The notes under the pieces are model-generated. The model made no database searches. It saw only the letters and a program-made list of their open reading frames with translations, and was not told the origin of the DNA. From Amblyornis subalaris (Eukaryota; Chordata; Aves; Passeriformes; Ptilonorhynchidae): DNA of 64,000 nucleotides. Below, piece by piece: positions 38,364-51,400 of the stretch. The DNA lies in contig JACAXG010000018.1 in NCBI GenBank assembly GCA_018881555.1, positions 124,001 to 188,000 on the forward strand, in the 5' to 3' direction. Both the position numbers and the translations under genes were made by a program. Position 1 is the first letter of the stretch; every line of letters starts with the position of its first letter.

Positions 38364-38462
38364 TTTTGGGGGGGGTTTGGTTTGATTTGGATTTTTTTGG
38401 GTGGGGGCTGAGGTTTTTGGGTTTGTTTCAGTTTTGGGTTTTTGGGTTTTGGGGTTTTTTTT
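38364..38462 (+). repeat. G/T-rich low-complexity tract
   Basis: About 100 bases made almost entirely of G and T on the plus strand. It includes a G8 run (38368-38375), a G5 run (38403-38407) and a GGG/GGG/GGG/GGGG series at 38419-38454 separated by T-rich spacers. Confidence 0.92.
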
Positions 38463-40848
38463 AATTATAAGTTCTTTACTCATTTAGAAGCTTCAGTATG
38501 GTGTGACTTTTTCTGTGGCTCACATCTATCATTAGGTATTTCTAATAGTTTCTAATTCTTAGTAGGTTCTGTCACCTTTTCTATTAGACTATAATGATTT
38601 CGGGAAGAAGATTATGGTCTTCATTCTACAGAGATAATTTTGTGTACACACATGAGAGTATATAGACATATGTGTCATGGAATTTCTTTTCAGACCTCCT
38701 AGGGGCAATTTTTGGTTCTCTTTGCAGACTTTGAGAATATTTGCTCTCTGTGGTGTCTGCTCTCTTACAGTCTGGGTAATACTGGTAGAGATCCCAGAAG
38801 CTGTTTATATGAGAGGTTAGAAACTCATTTCCACAAGCTGTTATTCTCCCAACCAGCTTCGTAGTTCTCTTCTACAGAAAAATGGGATTTGTTTTGCTTT
38901 CCCTTAGGCCTTGTGACATAGGTCAAGATTTTCCATGGACAAATACAATCAGCACTGGTATCATTTCATGACTCAAAGTGGCTTATAAGTCCACAGAAAT
39001 TTTCCATTAGTGAGAGATACCTCACAAATCTGGTTTTTTGAAACCCACAGACAAAATATTCTTGAAGCCATCTCCTTTTATATGCATGGTAATAGCCATT
39101 TTGCCTGAGGGTGCATTTGGAATTATTGGATTTTCAATTTAAAATTTAATAAAACAATTATTTGTTGATCTCACTCTGCTTTCCTCACGAAGTCACTGGT
39201 CATATAGAAAGTGAAAAGTTCTGCACACTTCTAAAATTAAAAATTACACTAAATATTTTATTTTCCCATTATTTTATATACTTCACTTTTTCACCAAAAG
39301 GAAAGTAACTTTTAATTAAAAAAATATTTTGAAATCATTTCCTATCTGTACAACTTAGAGTAATGGGCTGGCTATTCTTGATAAGAGAACCAGGACCACA
39401 TCCTCCCTTATGGCATTCAGGGCAAACATGATGGTTGGAAACCACAGCCTTAGTGTTGTCTTTTCAGTCCGCTAGTCTCAAGCACAAATATGAATATCCA
39501 TTAAAATTAAAGTAGCTCAGTAAGAGTAATCTGAAGATAGTAATTAAAATCAAGGTCTTGTGACAGGCATATTCTATAAATAACAGCAAACAGAAATAAA
39601 AAATGTATGCCGTAATTAAAAAAATTCTATTGCTAAATTATGTCTAGCACCTGTGGAAGACAGCAGTCAGCACCCAGCTTATAAATTTAATATTTTTTGT
39701 TCACATAAGCAAGTCTCAGTTCTTGCAGACTTGCTCCTGAGCTTTGCCATTACCTCACTGAGGAATTGTGCTCACCAGTGTGTTTGTGTTTGTGTAGCAG
39801 TGGAAATTTTTTTTCAGCAAGTATGAAAAGAAAGCTTGCATGTTTTTCAATTTTGAAAATATTTTCCTTGGCAATGAAAGTGATAAACCCAGTGGCTAGA
39901 AATGGTGTACTTTCTAGGGTGTATTTCTTGGTTTATACCTGAAATAGGACACCAAGCTCAATGACAGCAAATCTCTCAGGTGACAAAATTAGCACAGTTG
40001 CATGAACTCTGCCAATTAACCATAAGAAAACTCTCATTAATCTAGATTTTTGGAGTTATGGAGTGATACAAATATTTTATTGCTTGTATTACTGATTTGA
40101 TACCACGAACGGTTGACTGCACCTTCGTAACCTTGGCGGTGTTACTGGAGAAATACTGTAGTCACTGGGAAAGCAGTTGTCTTTTAGTCCTCAGGGTGTT
40201 TGCCTGAGTTTNCATCAACTTCAAGCCACAGTGCCCGAAGCTGAAAGGCCAGTGTAGGACAATCAACAAAGTCNATTGGATGTGTAATGGAAGTTTCCAA
40301 CAGTGGGATCATTGTATTTTGCATACAACTGAGACCCAGCAAGGGGAGGCACATGGAAATTGCCCCATTGTTTTACTCATGGGAATTCCTCTTCCAAAAG
40401 AAAACTTTTATTCCAATTAGGACCTGCTTTTGGAACTGTAAAGCCCACACATGATTATCTGGGACCTTCAGATAAGTACTAAGATATTCAGTAGTGGTGC
40501 CCATCAGTTTATGGTTAACCAAAAAGCCAGAGAGTCCCTGTGTGATTTCACAGTCTTATTGACCTCTTTGGAACATACTGATAGAACTTCCTCAATTTTC
40601 TATTACTTCTTCCCCAAAATTAGCAGTGCCCAATGGTTAGGGACAGCAACCTGTTGCTGTTACCCTTTTTAAAAGACTGATTTTATTAAGCAAGTTTGAA
40701 ACTGCTTTCTGGATTGAGGTGTCAATCAAAATAAGCAAAGGAACATCTTGTTAGCAGATTCTGATAGGACTTAGATTTGAGGTTTGAGCTGTTTGTGATA
40801 TAGGACCTATGGTTATACCACATCTAGTCAAGAGAATCCAGTGGCCAA

Positions 40849-40874
40849 AATTATAAGTGTCTTCACTTATAATT
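40849..40874. repeat. 11-bp perfect hairpin
   Basis: AATTATAAGTG (40849-40859) and CACTTATAATT (40864-40874) are exact reverse complements around a TCTT loop. It is AT-rich, followed by more TAATTA sequence, and no gene is nearby. Confidence 0.9.
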
Positions 40875-42084
40875 AAATTATAATTAATTATACTTCAATT
40901 AAACTTCAGATTGCTTTAAGAAGCTGATAAGCATGAGTTTGGAGGAGTGGACCTTTGGTGTCAGGTGTGGAATATCTGACCATTCATCTGTCTAGCCCAC
41001 ACAATAGTAATTTGAAGTATTTTCATTGAGGATGGTGGATGGAAAACAGATATAAGCCAGAAGAAACAAATAACAAGAAAATTACTGGAAAAGATTGTGT
41101 CATGCTTCTCCCACTATTACATCTGATTCTTCCTGATAAATATTGTAAAATTTTGCAAGTAGCTTCGTTTTTCAGTTACAATTAGGGAGTCTTACATTCA
41201 GCTGAAATAAAAATGTGCATATGAAACAGTTCTGCCTATAAAAATGTTTTAGTAGTGGAAATGGATTGCTGAACAAACCAGTAACATGCAATTGATGTTA
41301 CATTTCTGTTCTAAATTGTGGGTTTAAAGTCCAAGATGTTAGTGACAGCTGTTCATTAGCCTACACTCCTCTCTCAATCTCATTTCCCGGTGGACAGGCA
41401 CCCATAGCAGAATCATCAGTCTTGGTAGGTAATTGTTTCTGCATCAGCCTGGAGACTAAACTATCCCCCCATAAACTCAGAAAGCCTTTCAGCATCATGT
41501 ATTTCATGCTGTGCCTGTGCTGTGCCTGTACAGATAAAGAAATTATGTCTGTCTCTTTTGCTGTCATATCTACTTTCATTCACAAGCACTAAGCTTGTCT
41601 GAGCACAAGAATAATACAATGAAAAAGCTAAATCTTCCAAAAAGATTTTTTATTGTTTAGCTTGGGTATACCAAAGCCCATTCAGTCACTGTAGGATACG
41701 GCATTCCTTACTAAGCATCTATCCAGTGTTTTGGTACAACCACCATTCAAAATCTCTCCTGAACTCTTCAACCTGATGAAATCCCATGACACTTACAGCT
41801 TTGTCACTGATCACAAGCACATTAGCACTGACAGTGCCAAAGATATGCCTATACCCTTAAAAATTTGAAAGAAAACAGGTTTCCCCTATCTCTTGCTCTA
41901 GTGATGTAAGTATGGTTTATCCCTACAGAACACAACCAAGTGAAATAATGCCTTTTTAGTCAGTGGTTGGACAACTAGACATGAAAGAGTCTGAATCACC
42001 TTTGGCTTCTATCCACTACGGTCTGGGACATTTACAGATGGAAGTCTTTTGATCCCTCTNGCTAAAGCTGTTCTGTTTTGTCAA

Positions 42085-42560
42085 ATTAATTCCTGAAAGC
42101 ATGCAAATGCAAGGGATCAGAAGGATCCCTAGGGATCTAGTGCAACCCTCGTGCCCTGAGGCAGAAATACCTACAGCCAGGGACCAAATATTAAAAAAAA
42201 TATTTATCTAATTAGTTTTTAAAAGTTGCAATGAATGAGAACCTCCTTATGTGATAGTTCTTGGTACTTTAATGAAGTATTCCTTCTATTATGAAAATAT
42301 ACAGTATAAATTGTTTTCCTTTCCCCTGCAGATGAGAAGAGTCATCTTCTCTGTAAAAGANTTTTACATTGTCAAGCCTGTTATATCTGCCCTCAGTCTG
42401 TTCTAGACTAAACAAACATTGCTCCTTCAACTCTTCTGCAAAGTTCATATTTTCTAAACTTCTTATCGGTTTTATTGTTCCTCTTTGTACTCTAATTTGT
42501 CAACATGTTCCTTGTGTTGAGTTGTGCCTAAACTGGATACAGTCCCAAGATCTCACTGGA
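42085..42560 (-). repeat. Old CR1-family fragment
   Basis: GGATCAGAAGGATCCCTAGG with GATCTAGTGCAACCC, then CTTTCCCCTGCAGATG and CAAACATTGCTCCTTCAACT followed by a run ending in CTGGATACAG, follow an ancient CR1 subfamily on the minus strand. It is AT-rich and strongly diverged. Confidence 0.65.
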
Positions 42561-45500
42561 AAGAGAATAAATTTCTTTCTGTTGTCCATGACACTTCTAC
42601 TGATTTGAAGCTTGCCATTTTTGTACTACAGCCAAAATGTTTATTTTTGTCTGACTTGTCACCCATTACAATCCCCCATCCGCCTCTGTTACCCAGTCAG
42701 CTATTCCCCATTCCACATCTATTTTCCATAACACAGGCTTTTAACACAAGTTTACTTTCTTAAAGAGATTTGAGTACTGATCCTGCCCTCATTAGTGCAT
42801 TTCAGCCCTTCCATTTTGCCATTAAAGGCAAATTATAGACATCCACATTCCTTCAAAAGAAGGTTAATGTTTGAAATCCTTTCCATTTTGATAGTGTGAA
42901 GTCCCAGCTCCTTGTTTTCAAATTTTTTATAAATCACATATTTACGTCATGTATTCCCACACAAGAGGATGTATGAGGAGACACTGTTTTACAAAATTTA
43001 GCATTTATTACTTCACCTTTGTCCATGCTCCCATTAAAGAACTTATCCTGGAAAACTCTGACATGTGAGGTCAAAGACAGTTTACCATCATCTTGGTATT
43101 TCCTACAGTCAGTCTTATGCCAGTGGCATATATTATGCCTTTCTTTTATTAAATCCCACTTCCGAGATCCTTGGGGTTCCAGAGGAAAGGCGATTGATTA
43201 CCTAAATGATTGGCGCAGGTTTCTCAAAGTNTAAGGACAATGGTAATCCAAGAATTGCAATGTTGTTGTCAAATCCAAACTGCAGAGACTTTGTACTTTT
43301 CTTCTAGGCTCTTTATAATAATAAAGAATTCCATCCAAGAATAGGGTCTTGGGTTTGAACCAAATTTAAATGTTCTTTGGAAAAGGATGTGTGAAATAAA
43401 TTTGTTACTAGATCTTTTATTTTAATAGGTTCAATTATAAATCATAAACCTACTTCTAAGTCATTATTTAAGCCTTTACAATAATGAAAATTTATTTGCA
43501 TGGTGATTTATTCCAGAGACTTTTATTAATTTGTATTCATTCATGAAAGATGAATTTAAAGAATGAACATGATTTTAATGTGCAGAAGAGTATGGACCAA
43601 ATGAAAAGTGATACTTTACTCCACCCAACAGAGAGCCACCTCCCCTTAGTAGATTGAGAATTTGAAAGGAAGACAATAGCTTCAGGTTAGTTTCAGATGT
43701 TTTGTGAAGTTGGTTGAATTTAATGCATTTTATTTCCCATCATATACTCAGAAATATTTCCTCAGGATATGGATTATTTAGAACATTGATATTCCACCAC
43801 ACCCTGTAATACAGGACACAGCAACTAAACACGATAGTAAAAAATCAACAGATTCTTCTTTCTTGTGCCTGAAATTCAGACATTGGCCAAGATTGTGAAC
43901 ATATCTGAGACATTAATACTCAGCTCACTGAACCTGTGGGTCTGGGGAACTCAAATAACTTTGGTACTGTTTTCCATGAGGTCTAACAATTATCTTTGTT
44001 TCATTTACCTTCCATAGTGTCCCAATCCTCCTCCTATTGTATGAAAATAAGTATTTCAGTCAATTTCAGTGAAATAAAAATAGGGCTAAAATCTTAACAT
44101 GAATTGTATGTTTGCCAAAAAATACAAACATGAATTTCTGATCTGGAGTAAAGTAATAAAAGTACCTAAGATCTGGAAAGTAGACATATTAGATCAAGTT
44201 TCAATTCTGCAATCTTCCACCTTTTTGTAATTGTTTTGGTACTTTTTCTTGTACATTTTGTACTTTTTTGATACACTCAGTTTTTACCAAGAACTTCCTG
44301 TGGGAATGTAGCTAATGACTTCTTGAATCTTATTGGCATGCACATTCTTCAGTTATGAATTTGAGTCCCTTTGCTTAAACTGTGTTACTGGTAGCACGGG
44401 AGTGAGTGTTTAATGGCTTTATCTTTAGTTGCTATGGCATAACTAATCATTACCATGACCAAAAAAATACTACTTTTGAAGATGCANTGAAGATATTAAA
44501 AATTCATTGCTATCCTGTGCTTGTCCAATGCACAGATTCCATTTTTTTTTGGTTCTCTGAAAGAATTGTTTGCATAATTTGTTCTAGAGATTATGCTTGG
44601 ATTTTTTTCAGAATAAAAATAAAGTCATTAAAAGCAGTGTAGTAACACAATATTAGATAAAAAATAATAATAAAAAGGAAGATCTACAAATGTCATGAGA
44701 CTGGTTTTGCTATGTTGGAATTCTCCAAACTACTTTAAGCATNGTGGAAAACCACTGCAGAATATCCCACACGCAGTGTTACTTTGATAAAAGCCTAGAT
44801 GCGTATTCAATTAGATGTTCACAAGAGTATTTTAAACTAGCTAAGTGATATTGAAAATACATGTGTTCACTTAACCAGAACCTTTATATTAAGCTGTTTC
44901 AGCTTTAAGTTACAATTTCTGAAATTACAAAAGAATATGTGAAAATATGGCTTGATACAACTTCTGAGAAATAAAAGCCATTCAGAGTTTTCCTTATGTT
45001 TTCCCTTACTTCAGGATAACTTGAGGCTCAGTTTTACAATTTCCTGACTCCCCAGTATTGGAAATTAAATGAAGAATAAAATTATCCTCTCATTGATAGT
45101 CTCTTNTGCAGCCTAACTGTTAGACTAACTGTGGAAGTTTTCTGCATAAGATGACAAAATTAAGGAAGAATCCAAGCAGAAATTGTCAAACTCACACTCC
45201 AGTAAAATCATCCAAATATTAGCTTCATGGAAGTGTAAACAAAGCAGACAGTAACTTGGCTTAGGAATTGTGGAATGGGAGAAGACTCTAATTACAGAAA
45301 TATGAATGAGCCAGTAAAAGATTATAGATTTTTTCAGAAGAGAAAAAAATCTGTGAGATCTTGAACTATAGGGAAAGTGAGAGACTGGTTTTAGAGCATG
45401 CACTTGTGATCTTTTTCCAGAATCAGACCTCTATAGCAGGTCTCATAAACCAAATCTTGTAAAACGTGTCCCACTCTGCAGCCTGCTTTCCAGTAGAACC

Positions 45501-47839
45501 TTTAATATTTTGTAGAGCAGTAAAGGGGAGGGAAAGGTCACTGAGAGGATAAACAAGAAGGATGTGTAGGAATATGCCAAAACTTCTACATCCTGTGGAG
45601 AAGTGCTCCTCGTAGTTTAGTGCAAACACAATGATGAGGAAATCTCTCCAGTTCATCCCTGCCCACGTAACCCACTTCCCCAGACTCTCACATGGGAAAA
45701 CCCACACCAGAGCTGCTCAGCAGCTCCCAGATGGGAGGAAGATTCAGTCTCTCAGCCCACATTCACCATTTCCATGAGTCCATTCAACTTGAGCCNTTTT
45801 GCAGGACCTCAGCATTCAGCTTTTATCTCCTGTGGCAAGGGAATGTTGTGCTAGATATAGACCTTTAGCCAAATCTCAAATTCTTAATTTGACCCAGATC
45901 TGGGGCTTTATTTTAAAGGAGCTTGGCTGATTTATGTGAACTGAGAATGTGGCACNTTGTCCAAATCAGAATTCCATGTCTCAGTGACTGAGTAAAATAA
46001 AACCTTAACTTGTGAACACAGAGGTCCAAAGGCAGCAATATAAATATTTTTNAATGCTCTAAGTTTATATTAGATTTAACTTGCTGTGAACCATATTGAT
46101 CGTATTAAACACAGGATTCGTTTATGAAAAATAATTTTAAAATAGAAGAAAGTTCAGAAAAGACCAACAAATACATATAGGTAATCCAGGTATAGATTTT
46201 AAAGCAAAGTTCAGAAGCACTAAAAAAACAGCTTGCAAAACTGCATGTATTTGCACATTAACGAAGAGTAAAGCCATAGAGAAANAGGGTGCACTGCTTT
46301 TAAATTTTACCTCTTGGCAATTAAAAANGATGTGTTTAACAAAAGGCAACAGAGAATTCTGAAGCTTCTAATATGTGATTGCTGTGAGTATGGGAGACTG
46401 GATGTGCTGTAGCAGCATCTTCAAAAGTAGCTCCCATGGCATTTTATCTTGTTTTGAGCAGAGGATAAACCTTGTTATATTTCTCAAAGCTTTTCTCTTA
46501 CTTTCTCGTGGAAGTCCTGTAGGTTTATTTGCTTCACCTGTGACAGAGCATGGAGCATACACATGGCAGAGCCCACTCACCCTGCAAGATGCAAGGAAAT
46601 GAACCTTACTCAGTAGGCACAGAATTTTTGTAGCATGCTTCAAAACATCTTTCCTATGCAAGCTAGATTTTTTTAAAAGATTATGACAGGAATAATTTTT
46701 GCTAGGAGANAGCACACTGTTAAAGCAACCCCACTTTGCTGGTAAATCAGTGTTCCTGGTCACTAAAGCTTAATAGTGAACAGGTAACCAGACTTCATTT
46801 GGTCTAAAATAAACATTGACCAATTAGTACACTTTTTTCTAGGCTCATTCTTAGAAATAGGATTGACTTTTTTCCAACATGTCTGGTATGTGGCAGACAC
46901 CCAGAAACCAGCAAGGGTGATGAAAATCCTGGCAGATTTAAAAGTAAAAATGATGTCTAAAAAAGGAAAGCAATAGAGCAAACATAATTGGCAAAAGATG
47001 CAATAAGGACAACTTTTCTCCGATTTAATACGAAAGTGCTNTCAACTTTTTAATGAGCCAGAAAGTCACAGATGCAACTTTATACACNTTGATCAACTAG
47101 TCGGCAGAAAAAGGAAATATGTAATAGCAAAGTGATTCTACACAATAATTCCACTGTGGAAGAAGAAAAAATATGTCAGAAACAAATATATCAATTAAAA
47201 TTTGTTCATAAAGGACAGATTTTTAGGCTAATATACTTGTTGAAACAGACCTCAATTTTCTTGAAATTTCCTGAAGTTGCAAATCTTTCAAGCTTTTGAG
47301 AAACCNGTAGTTATCAATAAATTAGAAAAATGGGATATCTTGGATAGAAAAGAAAGAATAACAGTCATCTAATTATCATCATTTCATGCTGAACAACTTA
47401 TTTACTCAGCTGTATATTTGCATGTAAGACTGCTGTTATCTCTGGTATGCAGGAAGGACAGAAAAAAGAACTTTTATACAGTGTATAATTGACAGACCTA
47501 CAGCAGAGCATAAAAGAAAAACAGTTTTCAGATTACTTAGTAAGCAATTTACAAGTGTTTTCTCTTGAGTTCAATTAATCAGTACAAGAATGCATGATTT
47601 TTAACCATGTCTTTACACCATGTAAATGTTGATCAATACGGGACAAAGATTCAAGATTTAAAGTTGCAGTGCGTATCACTTTAATCTACCAGAGAAATAA
47701 CTAGAGATTTGTGCCAAGAACTAAAAATTCAAGGAGAAATAATTTCTGGGGAATAGCTTCATAGATAGAGTGGATGCACTTATTTCACTCTCTTGTGTCT
47801 TTATAATTTGGATGTTTCTGCATGGTTAGTACTAATATT
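42561..47839. other. Intergenic, no recognised gene
   Basis: AT-rich, unique-looking sequence between CR1 fragments. The longest open frame (minus strand, 46368-46763) shows no family resemblance and includes an N; I treat it as chance. Confidence 0.65.
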
Positions 47840-48045
47840 ACAGGAAGTTCCACCTGTGTGGGTGACCGAGCACTGGAACAGGCTGCCCAGAGAGGTTGTG
47901 GAGTCTCCCTCAGTGAAGATATTCAAGAACTGGCTGGAAATGATCCTGTTCCATGTCCTCTGGGATGATCCTGATTGAGCAGGGAGGTTGGAACAGATGC
48001 CCCACAGTGGTCCCTTCAAACCTGACCCATTTTGTGATTATGTGA
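47840..48045 (+). repeat. CR1 LINE 3' fragment with internal deletion
   Basis: AGGAAGTTCCACCT is followed directly by GTGTGGGTGACCGAGCACTG and the canonical CR1 3' end (GGCTGCCCAGAGAGGTTGTG). Compared with the neighbouring copy at 48127, roughly 35 bases after AAGTTCCACCT are missing. Confidence 0.88.
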
Positions 48046-48126
48046 ATAGCAACTTTGAAAACACAACACAAAACATCCCAAACACATTTTACACTGATGC
48101 TCAGTAATTTAATTATAAATTAAGAA

Positions 48127-48481
48127 GGGAAGACTGAGAGGGGAATCTCATAAATGCATACAAATATCTCCAAGGCAAGTGCCAAGAGGCTGGTGCCAAA
48201 GTCTTTTCACTGGTGCCCAGCAACAGGACAAGGAACAATGGCCATAAACTGCAACACAAGAAGTTCCACCTCAGCATGAGGAAGAACTTCTTTACACTGA
48301 GGGTGGCAGAGCAGTGGAACAGGCTGCCCAGGAAGGTTGTGGATTCTCCCTCTCTGGAGACATTCCAAACCTGGACATATTCCTGTGTAACCTGCTCTAG
48401 GTGACCTTGCCTTGGCAGGGGGCTGGACCCTGGATGATCTCCAGAGGTAACTTCCAACCCTACCAATTCTGTGACTGTGAA
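48127..48481 (+). repeat. CR1 LINE 3' fragment
   Basis: Carries CATACAAATATCTCCAAGGC, AAGAAGTTCCACCTCAGCAT, GAGGAAGAACTTCTTTACAC, GGCTGCCCAGGAAGGTTGTG and a terminal AATTCTGTGACTGTGAAT. Same strand as the copy at 47840 and separated from it by about 80 bases. Confidence 0.92.
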
Positions 48482-51400
48482 TCAGAAATAAAATTGCCCG
48501 CAAACAAAAATAGGTTGTTTGAGGCTGAAGATACTTTTTAAAGGAACATAGACCAAAAGCAATTCATTTACATTTGAATTTCAAGGAAATATAGATGCTT
48601 TACTNCATTGCCACTGAAGAACAATGTATCTTGGAATGGATAAGAATTGCTAAAGAGAAATTATAGAAAAATGCAGAAAATAACTTGGGGAGTTGGTATA
48701 TCACTAGACCTAAGTCCCCCAAATCTCCCAAAAACACCCACCTCCACCCCAGTTATTCATAACCAAAGATCANTTTGTACAAGAACTCAAAAAAAGGAGC
48801 CGACAGTAGGGGTCAAGTTCAGTTTCAGTCACTTCTTAGGTGTTCACTTGTATCTCCAAAGACCCATATGCTCTTGCTTGTTGATATAACAAAAAGCACC
48901 CTGTTGCACTGGCACTGGGTTAAATCTTCTTCTGAAGGGAGAGAAAGATACAGGTGTGTTGCACCTCAAACATGCACCCATGCCATACATTAGCAAAGGC
49001 AGGCAAACAAAAATGTATCTTCATCTTAAGCAAAATATGAACAGGAGGATAATGTTCCATGATTCTTGATAAAGTCTCTCCCCAGCTTGGGAATGGATTG
49101 ACTCCTGAGAAGTTTCTCTCTCCCGCAGTATATAACCCGACTGATAGAACACAAGTGTCTAACACCAGCCCATAGTGTTAAATATACTTCAGGGAAGATT
49201 CAGAAAGAATCAGCATTATTTTTAGAAAAGCAGAAATGCTCCATTTGCCATGCTCATTCCAACTTCCAAAAAATTAAATATTTTCCATGCAATGGTGAAA
49301 TTCCCTTCTGTTGAGTTGGCAAAGAAAGGCTACTTTGAACAGATTTTGTACATCTGCTACATCAGGAAAAACACCTGCTGACAATTTTTGAGAGTTTCCC
49401 AGCACATAACTCTCCAGAGTAATTCAGCATCTAAATGGCATACAAGTTTTATAATATTTTAAGTCAGAGTAATTGTGTTTAGTTTCCCTTTTCATGCAAA
49501 GATACAATCCATTTAGTATGTCAGTGCAAAGGTAATTTAACCTGCCACCCAGTGATTAAAGTGCCAGAGTGAGGTAGATATTCTGTGAAATTAAACATTT
49601 TTCTTACCTTGATTATCTGAAAATGCCNAATGAAGGAAGCAAAACATTAGGAGCAAAATATTTAGAGGAACATTTCCTTAGCATTCAGCAGAGAATAGCA
49701 CCAGCCAGGCAATTTATGTTAAGTGAGAAAACAGCTACTAACATCTTTGGTATATCTTCAGAAAAAGTTCTTTGCTCCTTAGGTTAAGTATTTTGAATGT
49801 CACTGCCTAGCATACTGTAGCACCAGGCTCACACAAAGAATTCATTGGACATTTCTCTTGACAAAACAAGTAGATGTCAAAAGTTGATAATTTAAAAACA
49901 ATACCAACAGTTTTCAGCATCTAACCTAATTCTGTAGCTTTCTTCTCTACCANAGTACTCTGCACTTGCACAGCAGTTGTCCTGTTACAAAGTAAATCTG
50001 CATAGTACCTCTGAGCAGCCAACTTTCTCGGGATTTTTTGTGAACAAGTCAGTGAAAGTATTTCAAAGTAGATTAGAATTATTATCTTCAGTTCTCTTTA
50101 CTCTCTGCAAGNGCTCTGTTGCTTTCTTGGAGCATNTTTCCTTTGTGACACATGNTGCCTGGGGAAAGCTCTATGGTTCGCTTACCCTGGTAATGGGGCA
50201 ACCCTATTAGAGGGTTTTTTTGAGAGGGTCGTGGTTTTGTTAGGGTTGTTTTTTTGGTTTAAGAGATTTTAGCTGGACAGGAAGGGTAATGGAGACAGTG
50301 AGCTACTTTAGCAGGTTTCCGAGTTGCTTTTTTAAGCTCACGGGCAGGAGGGCACTGATGCAAAGCTAGAGATTGCCACCGCGTGGCCAGCGCTGTATCC
50401 GGGCCGGCAAAACAGGGAGTGCTCAGACCGAACTTGGGGATCAGGGTCCTGGAAAAGCCGACATGAAATAGGCTTAACTTCTCCAAGCAGGACAAAGCTG
50501 CAAAAATGGGGACATGAGAAAGCAGTGAAGCGCCTAGTCTAGTAAAGGCATACTAGTAAAGTATGGGACACCATACAAACAGGAATCTTGTTCACCAGTT
50601 TCTTATTTAATGCAGAGGTACAAGACGCAAGGCTGTCAGAGTGTGGGAGGTGCAGCCCAGCCATCCATTGCTCCAAAGTGAGTTGCTTAGCCACGAGAGG
50701 GGACAGGACTGCACTCTCTTGTACAGACNCACACAGGATATGCCGAATTTGACCTCTCTTTTTGTCAAACCAAGAGATATGGAGAGGACAGGCCCCTAAC
50801 CTCCCGAGTACAATACTCTGTATTTTCCTTTTTGGAAACACAAGCCTCTACAGGAGGCCATCTTTTCTAGTAATTAAGTATTCCATACCATGGTAGCATC
50901 ACTACAGTTTCCTTCTCTGTAATCCCATTTTAAAAATGAAGGGGTGACACTTGGGAACACATCATTCCTGGATGAGAAATCACCACAAGTATCTGGCTCT
51001 ATATCTGACAAGGTTCTAGACGTGGAACTGCTCNCAGGCACCAGTTCACACCTTCCTGGAAGCAGAACCTTGTTATTTCAAATCAAGCAGAAATACCTAC
51101 AGTGTGTCAATCCCTGCAGAGCTTTTAACAGCTCAGCAGGGCTTTTTGGCTTGTTAAGAGTATTAAAATTTGCTACTGATCATCTACAGAACTCATTCTG
51201 GGTAGAAGCCCTCTGAATCTTCATGTGCTTTTTATGTCTGTTTTTCATTTATCATTCAAACATCCCGTCCCTCACTGTCTTTTCTAACAAACAGACTCTG
51301 CAGAGGTATGCTTTTTATACCCTAGGTAGGAGGTATNTAGATTCCATGCTGTTCAGCCTTTTTGCTTCATTAAACTGAAAGAATGTTCTACTGGTTATCT

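Larger units (their letters stand above)
33771..42084. other. Intergenic, no recognised gene
   Basis: About 8.3 kb of AT-rich DNA containing the G/T-rich tract (38364-38462) and a perfect hairpin (40849-40874). No coding region, RNA gene or named repeat is recognised in the remainder. Confidence 0.65.

Noticed and set aside
46368..46763. 131-codon minus-strand open frame in the intergenic region
   Set aside because: No ATG context, domain or codon bias is apparent; it contains an N and lies in AT-rich DNA. It fits chance expectation for the window size.
48113..48503. Open frames on both strands at 48.1-48.5 kb
   Set aside because: They fall entirely within a CR1 LINE 3' fragment and are by-products of the repeat.
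50130..50860. Endogenous retrovirus solo LTR
   Set aside because: The composition is suggestive, but I could not find TG...CA ends, a target-site duplication, a primer-binding site or a viral gene. I keep only the CpG-enriched patch as an observation.
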